A program made the translations under genes and the position numbers. A stretch of 64,000 nucleotides of DNA, taken from positions 54,666,751-54,730,750 of the forward strand of contig CM076851.1 in assembly GCA_039519185.1 (NCBI GenBank). The letters are read 5' to 3'. This stretch comes from Astragalus membranaceus (Eukaryota; Streptophyta; Magnoliopsida; Fabales; Fabaceae). Shown here one piece after another: positions 1 through 9,350 of this stretch; position 1 is the stretch's first letter; each line of letters begins with the position of its first letter. A model generated the notes under the pieces. It saw only the letters and a list, made by a program, of their open reading frames with translations, was not told the origin of the DNA and searched no databases.

Positions 1-13
1 CACCAATGACTGC

Positions 14-1036
14 ATGGCCCTAAAAGATGACATAGAAGATCTCATACAGAAGGGAAAATTGAGGCAATATGTCAAAGATGAAGGTAACGATCGCCCTGAA
101 CAAAGAGCTGTTGGCCAACCCGCCAATGACAAAGGTAAAGCGATCGTTAACTCAACGATCGAGCAAGCGCGTAACAGTTCAGAGGAAGAACGCGACCCCA
201 GACAGTCGAAGGGCCGCAATGTAGCCATGGTCATCCATGGAGGTAATCCTTTGGACATCAGAGAGTCCAACAAGGCGATGAAGAGGAAGTGGAACGAACT
301 CATGATGGTCGGCTCAACTTCAACCCCAAGGCCGGCCTCGAATAGGCTGCCCATTTCCTTTGGGGACGAAGACTTGCTTGATGGAAAAGTTAATAATTAC
401 GTCCCTTTGGTAGTATCGGCCGTAATGGCCAACACTGAGGTCAGAAGAATACTGGTCGACCAAGGAAGCTCAGCCGACATCATGTTCGAAGAATTGATTG
501 ACAAGTTAAATGTGGATAGGAGCGAGATTATTCCCCAAGCAGTACCAACCCCATTGACCGGGTTCAATGGGGCGACCACCTACCCACTGGGGACGATAGA
601 ACTACTTGTTACCTTTGGAGATGACACGAGCGGCAGCACGTCGTACAGGACGGTCAGAACGACGTTCTTAGTTCTGCCAATCAAATCGTGTTACCACTGC
701 ATCATTGGCCGCCCAACACTGGGAAAATTGGAGGCCGTAGCCTCAACTGTACATCTGAAGATGAAGTTCTACAGTAAAAACGACCAAGTTGTGACAGTGA
801 TGGCCGACATGGAGGCGGCCATGAGGAGCCATTTCCTCTATCAAGAGATTTGTGATATGGAGGTAGAGAATGCTAAACCTCAGAATCCTGGAGAGGGGCA
901 TCAGGTCAATGTGGCCGACCTGGATGCTCGATACGACCCTGATAGCGACCCTGAGGACGACGACGACGATTTAGCCCGCGAGCTAAAGAATAAACTGAAG
1001 AGGCCTGAGCCCCACGGGGAATTGATCGATGTTTAG
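14..1036 (+). CDS. Tat-lineage Gag C-terminus and aspartic protease (partial)
   Basis: This 340-residue frame is open from the window edge, so the first Met is probably internal. Residues 1-120 are charged Gag tail. Residues about 130-250 are the retropepsin: hydrophobic residues before Asp149-Gln-Gly-Ser-Ser-Ala-Asp, the Tat-lineage form of the D-T/S-G active site, and later an IIGRPTL motif (the usual LGRP strand) near residue 238. The end (residues 300-340) is acidic linker. The frame stops at a TAG (1034-1036), but the same frame stays open straight after it into the RT. This stop is therefore best read as a nonsense mutation in a single Gag-Pol frame, not a natural boundary; programmed suppression of the stop is a weaker alternative. 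Confidence 0.85.
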   Translation: MALKDDIEDLIQKGKLRQYVKDEGNDRPEQRAVGQPANDKGKAIVNSTIEQARNSSEEERDPRQSKGRNVAMVIHGGNPLDIRESNKAMKRKWNELMMVGSTSTPRPASNRLPISFGDEDLLDGKVNNYVPLVVSAVMANTEVRRILVDQGSSADIMFEELIDKLNVDRSEIIPQAVPTPLTGFNGATTYPLGTIELLVTFGDDTSGSTSYRTVRTTFLVLPIKSCYHCIIGRPTLGKLEAVASTVHLKMKFYSKNDQVVTVMADMEAAMRSHFLYQEICDMEVENAKPQNPGEGHQVNVADLDARYDPDSDPEDDDDDLARELKNKLKRPEPHGELIDV

Positions 1037-2284
1037 TTATCGGACGACCCAACTAAGACAGTTAAGTTGGGGAGCGACCTACCTGAACAAGATAAGCAAG
1101 ATCTCATCACCTGCCTCAGGGACTACGCAGACCTTTTTGCATGGCAGGCATCAGACATGCCCGGTATCCCAATAGAAATTGCTTGCCACCAACTGTCCGT
1201 TGATGAGACAGCCAGGCCGGTCGCACAAAAGAGGCGCGCTCAGAGTGAAGAAAAAGCATTGGCGGCCGCACAGGCAGTTGACGACCTCATCAAGGCCAAT
1301 TTTATCGAGGAGATCAAGTATACGACTTGGCTTTCCAACGTCGTATTAGTAAAAAAGAAAAATGGTAAGTGGCGCATGTGCGTCGACTATACCGACCTGA
1401 ACAAGGCATGCCCAAAGGACGCCTTTCCACTGCCAAGCATTGATAAACTGGTCGACGGAGCTGCGGGCTACAGACTTCTGTCTTTTCTAGACGCCTATTC
1501 AGGTTACAATCAGATCACTATGTACCCACCCGATCGGCATAAGACCGCGTTCATGACCGATCGTGGAAATTTCCAGTACAAAGTAATGCCCTTTGGTCTG
1601 AAGAACGCCGGAGCGACCTACCAGAGGATGATGAACAAAGTCTTCAGGCGGCAAATCGGTCGAATATCAGAGGTCTACTTGGATGATATGATCATCAAAA
1701 GCAAAACCGATCAAGACCACAGTAACGACCCAAGGGAAATCTTTGAGGAAGCAAGGAAGAATTCTCTGAGGTTGAATCCAGAGAAGTGCACATTCGGAGT
1801 AAGGGCGGGCAAGTTCCTGGGCTTCCACTTAACAGAGCGAGGGATCGAAGCAAACCCTGACAAGTGCAAGGCGGTCGCCGACATGAGGCCGCCCACTACG
1901 AAAAAAGAAATTCAGCGGCTGAATGGCATGGTCGCTGCCCTGTCACGGTTTATACCTAAATCAGCTTGCAAATCTCTTCCACTGTTCAAGCTTTTGAAGA
2001 AGGAGGTCGAATTTGAATGGACCGATCAATGCCAGCGAGCATTGGACGAGCTGAAGGCGGCACTCACCAACCCGCCCATCATGACCAAGCCGCGACCAGG
2101 GGAGACGCTTTACTTATACTTGGCCATTACAGACGAGGCCATGAGCGCTGTTCTTGTAAGAGAAAGCGACCTGAAGCAGAATCCGGTCTACTTCATAAGC
2201 AAGGTATTTCAAGGCCCAGAGATCAGATATCAGATATCAGAAGATCGAGAAGCTAGCCCTAGCGTTACTTGTGGCCACCCGTAG
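1037..2284 (+). CDS. Tat-lineage reverse transcriptase and start of RNase H (frameshifted)
   Basis: It continues in the frame of the protease after the TAG at 1034. RT motifs in order: KKKNGKWRMCVDYTDLN, PLPSIDKLVD, FLDAYSGYNQI, KTAFMT, YKVMPFGLKNAGATYQ, and the catalytic YLDD at 1676-1687, then FLGF and the connection domain. The RNase H start follows (LYLYLAITDEAMSAVL, PVYFISKVFQGPE). At 2227-2240 the 7-mer ATATCAG occurs twice in tandem. The extra copy moves the frame, so the original frame ends at 2284 while the family sequence goes on in the next frame (see 2241-4235). This is a recent-looking inactivating slip; both sides are otherwise well conserved. Confidence 0.9.
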   Translation, partial: LSDDPTKTVKLGSDLPEQDKQDLITCLRDYADLFAWQASDMPGIPIEIACHQLSVDETARPVAQKRRAQSEEKALAAAQAVDDLIKANFIEEIKYTTWLSNVVLVKKKNGKWRMCVDYTDLNKACPKDAFPLPSIDKLVDGAAGYRLLSFLDAYSGYNQITMYPPDRHKTAFMTDRGNFQYKVMPFGLKNAGATYQRMMNKVFRRQIGRISEVYLDDMIIKSKTDQDHSNDPREIFEEARKNSLRLNPEKCTFGVRAGKFLGFHLTERGIEANPDKCKAVADMRPPTTKKEIQRLNGMVAALSRFIPKSACKSLPLFKLLKKEVEFEWTDQCQRALDELKAALTNPPIMTKPRPGETLYLYLAITDEAMSAVLVRESDLKQNPVYFISKVFQGPEIRYQISEDREASPSVTCGHP

Positions 2285-4235
2285 ATTGCGCCCTTATTTC
2301 GTGGCCCATCAGGTCGTGGTAAGGACCGACCAGCCTATTAGGCAAATCCTTCACCGACCTGACCTTGCAGGGCGTATGATCAAGTGGGCTGTTGAACTCA
2401 GTGAGTTTGGGATCAAGTTCGAGGCTAGATCGGCCGCTAAGGCACAAGTGTTGGCCGACTTCATAGCTGAAATGACCCCAATACCAGACGATCAGGCCAT
2501 CACGACCTGGACATTACACGTGGACGGGTCCTCCAACAGCAAAGGAAGTGGGGCCGGCTTGATACTCGAAAACACAGAAGGACTTACTATTGAAGTCTCA
2601 TTGACTTTCGCATTTCACACTTCAAACAACCAGGCCGAGTATGAAGCGTGCATTGCCGGGCTGCAGCTAGCCAAAGAGTTCAATGTCGACCGTGTCGAAC
2701 TTCACTCTGACTCTCTACTGGTAGTATCCCAAATTCAGGACCTATACGACGCGAAGGACGATGTCCTGAAGAATTATTTGGCCAAGGTAAGGGATCTGCT
2801 CAGGCAATTCGACCGAGCGGAAGTTAAGCACGTCCCCAGGACAGAGAACGTGAGGGCTGACATCCTATCAAAGTTAGCCAGTACAAAGGCTCCTGGGAAT
2901 CACAGAAGTCTAATTCAGGAAACATTAGCGCGGCCGAGCGTGTCCACTAAGCCCGCCCAACCATTCGCCATTCTAACGGTCGACTTGGATAAAGACTGGA
3001 TCACTCCGATCCTACAATATATTCTTAATGGGGTAGAACCTTGCGACCAGAAGGCAGCAAAACTCCTGAGGTTACGAGCGACCAAGTACTCAGTGATCGA
3101 AGGAAGACTGTATAGAAGGGGCTTTTCATCCCCATTGCTGAGATGCCTTACGTCGGTCGAGGCCGACCATGTACTTAGAGACATACATGAAGGAGATTGT
3201 GGTAGCCACCAAGGTGGTCGGTCAATTGCTAAGAAGGCGCTCAGGGCCGGATACTATTGGCCGACCATGGATGAGGACGCTAAGTTACTTGTTCAGAAGT
3301 GCAAGAAATGCCAGATCCATGCCGATGTACATATAGCGCCCTCATCAGAACTACACAGCTTAACCCCACCATGGCCGTTCGCTTGGTGGGGCATGGACCT
3401 GCTCGGTCCTTTTCCACCTGCACCAGGTCAGCTGAAATTCCTGATCGTCGCGATCGACTACTTCACCAAGTGGATAGAAGCAGAGCCTCTTGCCACCATT
3501 ACCTCAGCGAAGGTATCCAAGTTTTTTGGTCGAAATGTGCTCGCTCGCTTTGGAGTGCCCCAACAACTGGTGACCGACAATGGAACTCAGTTCGCTGACA
3601 GAAAATTTAGAGAAATGCTGGCCGGCCTTGGCGTGAAACAGCGTTTCACCTCGGTCGAGCACCCACAAACCAATGGCCAGGCAGAAGCGGCCAACAGGGT
3701 AGTACTACGCGGACTGAAAAGAAGGTTAGATGAAGCCAAAGGCAATTGGGCAGAAGAGCTACAGTCGGTCCTTTGGGCCTACAGAACGACCCCCCACTCA
3801 TCGACCGGGGAGTCACCATTTAGACTGGTCTATGGTACTGACGCTGTCATCCCGAGTGAGATGGGAGAGCTAAGTTGGAGGACGACCAACCCACCAACCC
3901 CGGCCGCAAATGAGCGAGCAACAAGAGAAGAACTCGACCTGGTTGACGAGCTGCGAAGCAAGGCGTCACTTAGGGACCAACTCATCAAACAGAAGGTCAC
4001 TGCAAGGTACAACGCCCGCGTCCAGAAGAGGGAGTTCTCCATTGGACAGCTAGTCCTTAGGAGGGCCGACGTGGGGAATAAGAACGCTCGCCAGGGAAAG
4101 CTCGCCCCTAACTGGGAAGGACCGTACCGTGTCATCAGCAAGACTGGGAAGGGAGCTTACGAACTGGAAACCATGGAAGGGGCGACCATCCCCAGAACAT
4201 GGAATGCGGACAAGTTAAGAAAGTATTATGTCTAA
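2241..4235 (+). CDS. Tat-lineage RNase H, second RNase H and integrase
   Basis: After the 7-bp duplication the pol frame resumes. It starts with the end of the first RNase H (RRLRPYF, VVRTDQP, with a weak active site typical of Tat). A second complete-looking RNase H follows (HVDGSSNSKGSGAGLIL, NNQAEYEACIAGL, LHSDSLLVV), the extra domain that defines the Tat group. Integrase then has the zinc site H-x-H..C-x2-C (GSHQGG.., KCKKC), the catalytic core with Asp in GMDLLGP, Asp in VTDNGTQF and Glu in NGQAEAANR, and a C-terminal GPYRV domain. The frame ends with TAA at 4233-4235, and an AATAAA signal lies at 4256-4261. No other break is seen in these about 660 codons. Confidence 0.9.
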   Translation, partial: KIEKLALALLVATRRLRPYFVAHQVVVRTDQPIRQILHRPDLAGRMIKWAVELSEFGIKFEARSAAKAQVLADFIAEMTPIPDDQAITTWTLHVDGSSNSKGSGAGLILENTEGLTIEVSLTFAFHTSNNQAEYEACIAGLQLAKEFNVDRVELHSDSLLVVSQIQDLYDAKDDVLKNYLAKVRDLLRQFDRAEVKHVPRTENVRADILSKLASTKAPGNHRSLIQETLARPSVSTKPAQPFAILTVDLDKDWITPILQYILNGVEPCDQKAAKLLRLRATKYSVIEGRLYRRGFSSPLLRCLTSVEADHVLRDIHEGDCGSHQGGRSIAKKALRAGYYWPTMDEDAKLLVQKCKKCQIHADVHIAPSSELHSLTPPWPFAWWGMDLLGPFPPAPGQLKFLIVAIDYFTKWIEAEPLATITSAKVSKFFGRNVLARFGVPQQLVTDNGTQFADRKFREMLAGLGVKQRFTSVEHPQTNGQAEAANRVVLRGLKRRLDEAKGNWAEELQSVLWAYRTTPHSSTGESPFRLVYGTDAVIPSEMGELSWRTTNPPTPAANERATREELDLVDELRSKASLRDQLIKQKVTARYNARVQKREFSIGQLVLRRADVGNKNARQGKLAPNWEGPYRVISKTGKGAYELETMEGATIPRTWNADKLRKYYV

Positions 4236-4891
4236 GTTGTAAACATTGATTAATCAATAAAGAACAGGCGGTCGCTCTTTTTCCCCACAGGGGTTTTTTA
4301 CTGAGGACCGACCTTAAAATTCGACTTGTGTACTTTATTTTCATGCAAATTGTATGCACGATCGCTCACCATGCGAGTAGCAGTCGAGCGACCAGTAGAG
4401 CGCCATCGAATGGCCCAAACGAGAGCCGCCGAGCGGCCTAAAAAGAGCGCCATCGAATGGCCCAAACGAGAGCCGCCGAGCGGCCTAAAAAGAGCGCCAT
4501 CGAATGGCCCAAACGAGAGCCGCCGAGCGGCCTAAAAAGAGTTCCATCGAATGGCCCAAACGAGAGCCGCCGAGCGGCCTAAAAAGAGTGCCATCGAATG
4601 GCCCAAACGAGAGCCGCCGAGCGGCCTAAAAAGAGTGCCATCGGATGGCCCAAACGAGAGCCTCCGAGCGGCCTAAAAAAGTGTTACCGAATAGTGACCC
4701 ATAAGAAATTCAAGGTCGCGACCGACCGTAGTAAAAAGAATCAATTCGAATTACAAAAGCGATTAAACAGGTCATATTCATGATAAAATTGTCATCAATT
4801 ACAAGCAAAGACGCCGTGGTCGAAGCCAGGGCGCCAATTCAAACACCGCTCGCAGGCGGGCCAAGATTACAATTCAGAAGAAAATCACAAG
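4236..4891. other. Pol-to-antisense-gene spacer of element 1
   Basis: This spacer separates the + strand pol from the end of the - strand gene. It has an AATAAA polyadenylation-like signal 20 bases after the pol stop and the 47-bp tandem repeat array. No ORF in it resembles a protein; the short Arg/Pro-rich frames come from the repeat. Confidence 0.7.
4401..4682. repeat. 47-bp tandem repeat, six copies
   Basis: Copies start at 4401, 4448, 4495, 4542, 4589 and 4636, exactly 47 bases apart, and a decayed partial copy follows at 4683. Each unit holds CATCGAATGGCCC and GAGCCGCCGAGCGGCC; the latter contains the inverted repeat GGCCGCTCGGCGGCTC-like arms and could fold. Copies differ by only one to three bases. 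Such arrays between pol and the 3' LTR are common in Tat/Ogre elements and can seed satellite DNA. Confidence 0.95.
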
Positions 4892-7071
4892 TTAAGGGTC
4901 GCTGGGGGCCTGATAGATGACCGCCTCTTCTTGAAGGACCTTCCCTTTCACAACCTTCTTGGGGCGGACGATCTGATGATCGATCGCACGATGTGTGCTT
5001 TGCACAATCTCGCGATCGACCCCCAAATCAGGGTAGAGGATCTTGATCTGGCTGACAGCATTTTCGAATTGACCCTCCGCAGCTCCCTTTGCCCGGTCAA
5101 GAACGTCTTTGTAGCGACCTCTAAAATTGTCCTTTTCCTTCTCCACTGCCTCCAGCTCGGTTTTCAGCCCAACGACCTGGCTCGACAGCTCGCTATTCTT
5201 GGAAGAGAGGCGTTCGACCTCTTTCTCAGCTGTTTCCTTGTCAGCGACCGCCTTGTCCAGAGAAGACTCGGCCAGTGTTTGAGCAGAAACAGCAGCCACA
5301 AGCTGGCGTTCTGCTTCGACAAGCTTCCTCTCATTGTCAGCGGCCGCTTCAATTCTTGGTTCGAGCTCCTTCATTTTCTTGAGCAGGTCGTCTCGCTCGC
5401 CCCTCATTTCTGCGAGCAATGACAAGGCAGAATTCAATTTAAAATTTTTATCGACTAGGTCGTCTTCAAGCAATGAATATCTATGGGCAAGGCGCCTACC
5501 TTCCAGGCGGTCTGATTCTTCATCTTGGTATTTCTTGAACAGAATACCAGCGGCCTTCATTGCCTCGGCCATCACCTCGAAAGGTTCCTCCTTGAAACGA
5601 GCACAGTCTTCATCACCCAACCCAAGCAGGTCGATGTTGGGGGACCGGTTGTGCCCGTGGCTTTTTCCACTCTTATGCTTCTTCTTCTCGCCCCCTTCAT
5701 CGACCGACCTGTTCCTCTTGGATTTTCCTTGCTTTTTGGGTGGGCTGCTCAGATCAATGGCTTTTGCTGGTGTGCCCGCCCGAGGAGCCTGACGATCAGG
5801 CTGAGATCCGGTTACAGCAGTTTGAGGCGTACCCCCAGATTGAGCCGCAGGTATGACGCGGGCGGGTGAAGTATCGCCGTCCTCGGCCGCCCATTGCTCC
5901 AACAGGTCAAAGTCATTCATGTTGGTCATCTTAACTGCAAAGGCAAAAGCAGATGGTTAGAAACAGTCAACAAAACAAAGTGACAGAAAATAAAATGTGT
6001 GAGCGACCACCGACCAAGAGCGGCCTTGACGTTCTTCTTGGAACGAGCATCCACAACGTTTTTAACCTTGATGCGACCCTCAGGGACTAGGGACGCAATC
6101 CTTCTCAATCTATGTATCGTTCCCCTGTCCAGGTCGTCAAGATCAGCGTCCTTGAAAGCGTACTGGCCCGGCTTTTTGGAGAAGTGGTTAAAACTCCACA
6201 CCGTAGGAAACAGGGGGGTTCCTTCTTGATCATTGGACATTTGGGCGATACCTCTATGGGCCTCGGCCGACTCAGGAACAACCCAAAAGAATTCCCTTTT
6301 CCACCCGGTCGTCAACGACTCCAAATAGGGCTTGAAGAAGTTGTATGTTGACCGGTTTTTGAATGAGACCGCTTCCTTGCGGGCGCCCTTGGAGCCTTTT
6401 TCATAAATATAGCTCATCTCAAACAAATTGAAGAACAGTCGTATGGAGACCGGTCGTCTCAGAACCACAAGGACATCTTCATATGCCTGCAGGAACGCCC
6501 AAGCGTTCGGGTTCAGCTGAGAAGGGGCGACCTGAAGATACCGTAGAACCTGGCGTTGGAACCTGGTGAATGGTGGAATTATACCCATACGTTCGAAAAC
6601 GATGCGGTACATTGTGAATTTTAACACATCAGTCCAGGCCGCCATATCTTCCCCCTTGGCCATACCTTCTACCCTCCAACCTTCATTTAGCTCGGTCGCA
6701 AGAAACTCCAGGTCTTGGCTCCCCCGTTGAATCTTGCTGCGCTGACCTCTCAGGTTGAGAGAAACCCAAGACATATCCTTTGCAGCAGCAACCTCAGGAT
6801 CTTCTCCATGGTCGCCCTGTTGATCTCTTTCGGCCGCCTCGGTTACGTCGGTCGCAGCGTGGTCAACACCTTCCTCACAGTCAACCCGCGCGTTGCTCTC
6901 TGCAGTATCAGCAATCACAACCTCAGAGTACGGGACCCCACCTCTGTCCGGCCGCGTTCCGGACCTGCTAGATGAAGTCGAGTTCCGGGTCGAGGACCCA
7001 GAGGAAGAAGATTCGCCACTGGAAGAAGACGACCGGGCGTGCGCAGGACTCTGTTCCACTGGTCGTGTCAT
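4892..7071 (-). CDS. Antisense gene of the Tat element, putative gypsy-type transposon protein (two exons)
   Basis: This is a - strand gene of two exons, 7071-6015 and 5934-4892, joined by an 80-bp intron (5935-6014). The intron starts GTCGGT and ends in a pyrimidine tract plus TTTGCAG, and splicing keeps the frame, giving about 699 residues. The N-terminus (about 1-70) is Ser-rich and low complexity. About 120-340 resembles the putative gypsy-type transposon domain (Transposase_28, PF04195), with FTRFQRQVL.., LAPSQLNPNAW-like VAPSQLNPNAWAF, and SIRLFFNLF. The second exon is acidic, has a KKKHKSGK basic patch that could be a nuclear signal, and then a long heptad-rich coiled coil to the end. 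Unlike the pol genes around it, it has no stop or frameshift. Extra antisense ORFs at this place are known in Tat elements; their role is not established. Confidence 0.8.
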
Positions 7072-7239
7072 ATTTTGCGCGAGAGAAACGGCCGGGACTC
7101 CAAATATACGACGGGTTTGTTTAGTCCGCGCCAGAATGAACCTGTGGAGGGGAATAACAGTCAGGGTCTTGCTCGCGCGTGGGAAGGGGCGACGTGGTCG
7201 TCCCCAGACCTGACACCCCCTCCATCAGGTGGAACATAA

Positions 7240-7560
7240 AAACTCAAATAAAGTAAGAGCGGTCGCAGTTACCTGGAATTAGAGCAAGATGACTATGAGC
7301 GAGCTTTAGCAAGAACGAGCGAGCTTCGACGGTAGCGAGCGAGCTTTGGCAGAAGCGAGCGAGCTTTGGCAGAAGCGAGCAAGCTTTGGCAGAAGCGAGC
7401 GATCAGCGATAGCAGAGGAGAATTCGGCGAAACGTGTAAATGATGTGCCCCTTGAACCCTATATATAATGGGCCAACCATCACCGTGGGCCGGAAGTGAA
7501 GAGGCGCGACTCTTCATATACCATCATTGCTTAAACTCCTCGAGTCTCTAAACGTCACTT
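7240..7560 (-). promoter_or_regulatory. Likely promoter and 5' leader of the antisense gene
   Basis: On the - strand a TATA-like stretch (TTATATATAGG) lies at about 7457-7468, roughly 390 bases upstream of the antisense ATG. The 20-bp repeat array (7297-7396) and a GTAAC donor-like site at 7272 would then lie in the 5' leader. This is inferred from position and TATA sequence only. Confidence 0.4.
7297..7396. repeat. 20-bp tandem repeat, five copies
   Basis: Five copies of GAGCGAGCTTTGGCAGAAGC and variants start every 20 bases from 7297. A part copy follows at 7397. The first two units are the most diverged, so the array grew from its right side. Confidence 0.9.
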
Positions 7561-7783
7561 CATTAAAGTAACTGTCGCCTCAGTACTCAACACGATTTAT
7601 TGTCAGGCATCACCTCCAAGACGGCACCTGGCCCCGTGTGACCAGGGCGCGTGGCAGCGACCACGCAATCAGCCAATTAGCGATTGACCAGACTACGTTC
7701 GACCAGTCGTGGTTCCAGAATGGTCGTTTGTGACCATGCTGGGGGGCAAGGAATCAAGCCTTAGCCCGCCCCCAGGCGACCTA

Positions 7784-8116
7784 GGCTTGGGGGGCAACTG
7801 TTCTGGAGTGGGCTCGAAGGCCAATTCGTCAAACAGGCCCATCGCGGCCCAATACCTACCTTGCTCCGCAAGATGCGGCCGGCCCCGCAAAATGCGCAAC
7901 GGCTAGAACGCCAGCATTATATATACCACACTAGCATGTGGCTTCAGGTATGTTTTACTCACCTTGTGACCCTGCCCGTTGAAGCACCTCTGACTTGAGC
8001 GTTGGAGTGCCTTTGCAGGTACCACCCGCGTGCGGCCTACAACTCGGTCCTTCACCCCAGCGACCGAGCGACGTCATCAAACAGCAACAACCCATCGTAT
8101 TGATCCGGTACGATCA
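7784..8116 (+). repeat. Polypurine tract and 3' LTR of element 1
   Basis: The tract GGCTTGGGGGGCAAC (7784-7798) directly precedes TGTTCTGG, so the LTR is taken as 7799-8116 (318 bp), ending GGTACGATCA. A TATA-like ATTATATATACC at about 7916-7927 is the likely LTR promoter. The right limit rests on the CA end and on the resumption of element 2's ORF just after it; no second LTR is in the window for comparison. Confidence 0.65.
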
Positions 8117-8118
8117 AA

Positions 8119-9350
8119 ATGGGTCATCAGGGACTGCAGCATATCGGTCTTATGTCCCATTTGCTGACTCTAGTTCAGTTGCTACTGGTATTGCTTGGCC
8201 TGCTCCTCTCTCAGAACCTGCAACTCAACGCCCTGTCTTATCTGCTCAGAGTCAATTCTTTCACACCATGTTGCAGAGTAAAGTTGGAGTTATCCTGCAT
8301 TTCTTGCTCAGGCATCTCCTCATCTCTTTCCTAGACTGGCTCTTCTGGTTGGTTTACCCCAGCATCATATGGGTAATGCCAATTTTCTTGAATTGCTATG
8401 TCTGTCATGGCCTTGTCAGGCAAGTGGATTGATTTTTCCCTGGAAATTAGCAAATAGTACATTGTGCTGTTACGCATTTTTACTGGTCTTATCAATTGCA
8501 TGTTGGCATACAAAGTTAAGTCAATTGCCATATTGCCCTCCACATCCTCAAGGCCATTCAACTTTTCATCAAACCCAAACTTTCCAGCAATATATGATAC
8601 CATCCCACCAACTACAGTCAATCCTGTACCGTGTTTTGCAAAACTAGCCAAATGGTTGATGAGATAGTAACAAGTGTTAACATGATGACCATGTATCATT
8701 GCCCACCGAATAAACAACTCAGCAACCTAACCCCTCCTGCCTCACCTCTACCAAAAACAGTACAAGCCATAACTCTATGAATATATCGGAAAACCGAATT
8801 ATGGATTGAACTCGCTTTAGCAGATTTGGCTTCATAATTACTCTTACCAGCTATTTCAGCCCAAATTTTTTTTGCATTAAACCCCTCCGGTTTAGCTGCG
8901 GGGTCTTTGGAATCATGGATAAAACCCGCATTTTCAGACTTCGCAAAATTCAGTCAAAGACATTTTGAAATCGATATTGAACAGTCTAAATGACAGCTGA
9001 TGATTTGGGTTTTGAACATTGCTCTTATCCTCATTAAAAGACACTGAGCTTAGAAATTCAAGAGTAATGCCTTCATAAGTATAATTTCTAATTTGCAAGA
9101 AATCCAACAAGCTAAGATTATTGAGCAACAAATATACATTCTCATCTATTCCAAGGTCTTCAAGAGTATAAGAATTGGGATACCTGGTCAGAATAATTTT
9201 GTGGTTCTCAGGCAATTCATACTTATCCTGTTGAGCTTTGTTTATGAAAATAATTCCGTGGCGATTTGCCGAACTTGCACTGCTCCTCTTTCGGCCTTGC
9301 CCCGAGGATGTACCTACAACATCAGTCAATCTTTGCTTTTTGGGAGCCAT
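8119..9350 (-). pseudogene. ATHILA ORF-1 type gene (PF03078-like), broken
   Basis: Read on the - strand from the ATG at 9350 (MAPKKQRLTDVVG). About 139 residues are open, with a basic start, RYPNSYTLEDLGI, and YEGITLEFLSSV, as in the ATHILA ORF-1 family. After the stop near 8934 the family pattern continues in pieces: SKASSIHNSVFRYIHR, FGRGEAGGVR, then RWAMIHGHHVNTCYYLINHL and VGGMVSYIAGKFG in 8717-8331, and a Gln-rich tail to 8119, where element 1 cuts it. Such ORFs follow pol in Athila elements and are often called env-like by position, but no signal peptide or membrane segment is seen here. Confidence 0.75.

Larger units (their letters stand above)
1..8116 (+). mobile_element. Element 1: Ty3/gypsy LTR retrotransposon, Tat lineage, 3' part
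   Basis: Seen in order on the + strand: end of Gag and aspartic protease, RT, RNase H, a second (archaeal-type) RNase H, integrase, a spacer with 47-bp repeats, a two-exon gene on the opposite strand, a purine-rich tract and a short 3' LTR. The second RNase H between RNase H and integrase, and an extra antisense gene between pol and the 3' LTR, are known marks of the Tat group (Retand/Ogre relatives). The 5' LTR and most of gag lie left of the window. The frame is broken by one stop (1034-1036) and one 7-bp duplication (2227-2240), so this copy cannot make a full Gag-Pol. It appears inserted in the last ORF of element 2, since 8119 onward continues that ORF on the - strand. The expected 5-bp target duplication cannot be checked because the left end is missing. 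Confidence 0.85.

Noticed and set aside
4401..4682. Regular repeats resembling a CRISPR array
   Set aside because: The units are adjacent 47-bp tandem copies without unique spacers, in plant DNA.
8119..9350. Env-like gene of a possible retrovirus-type Athila
   Set aside because: No signal peptide, membrane span or glycosylation pattern is seen. The text fits the ATHILA ORF-1 type domain.
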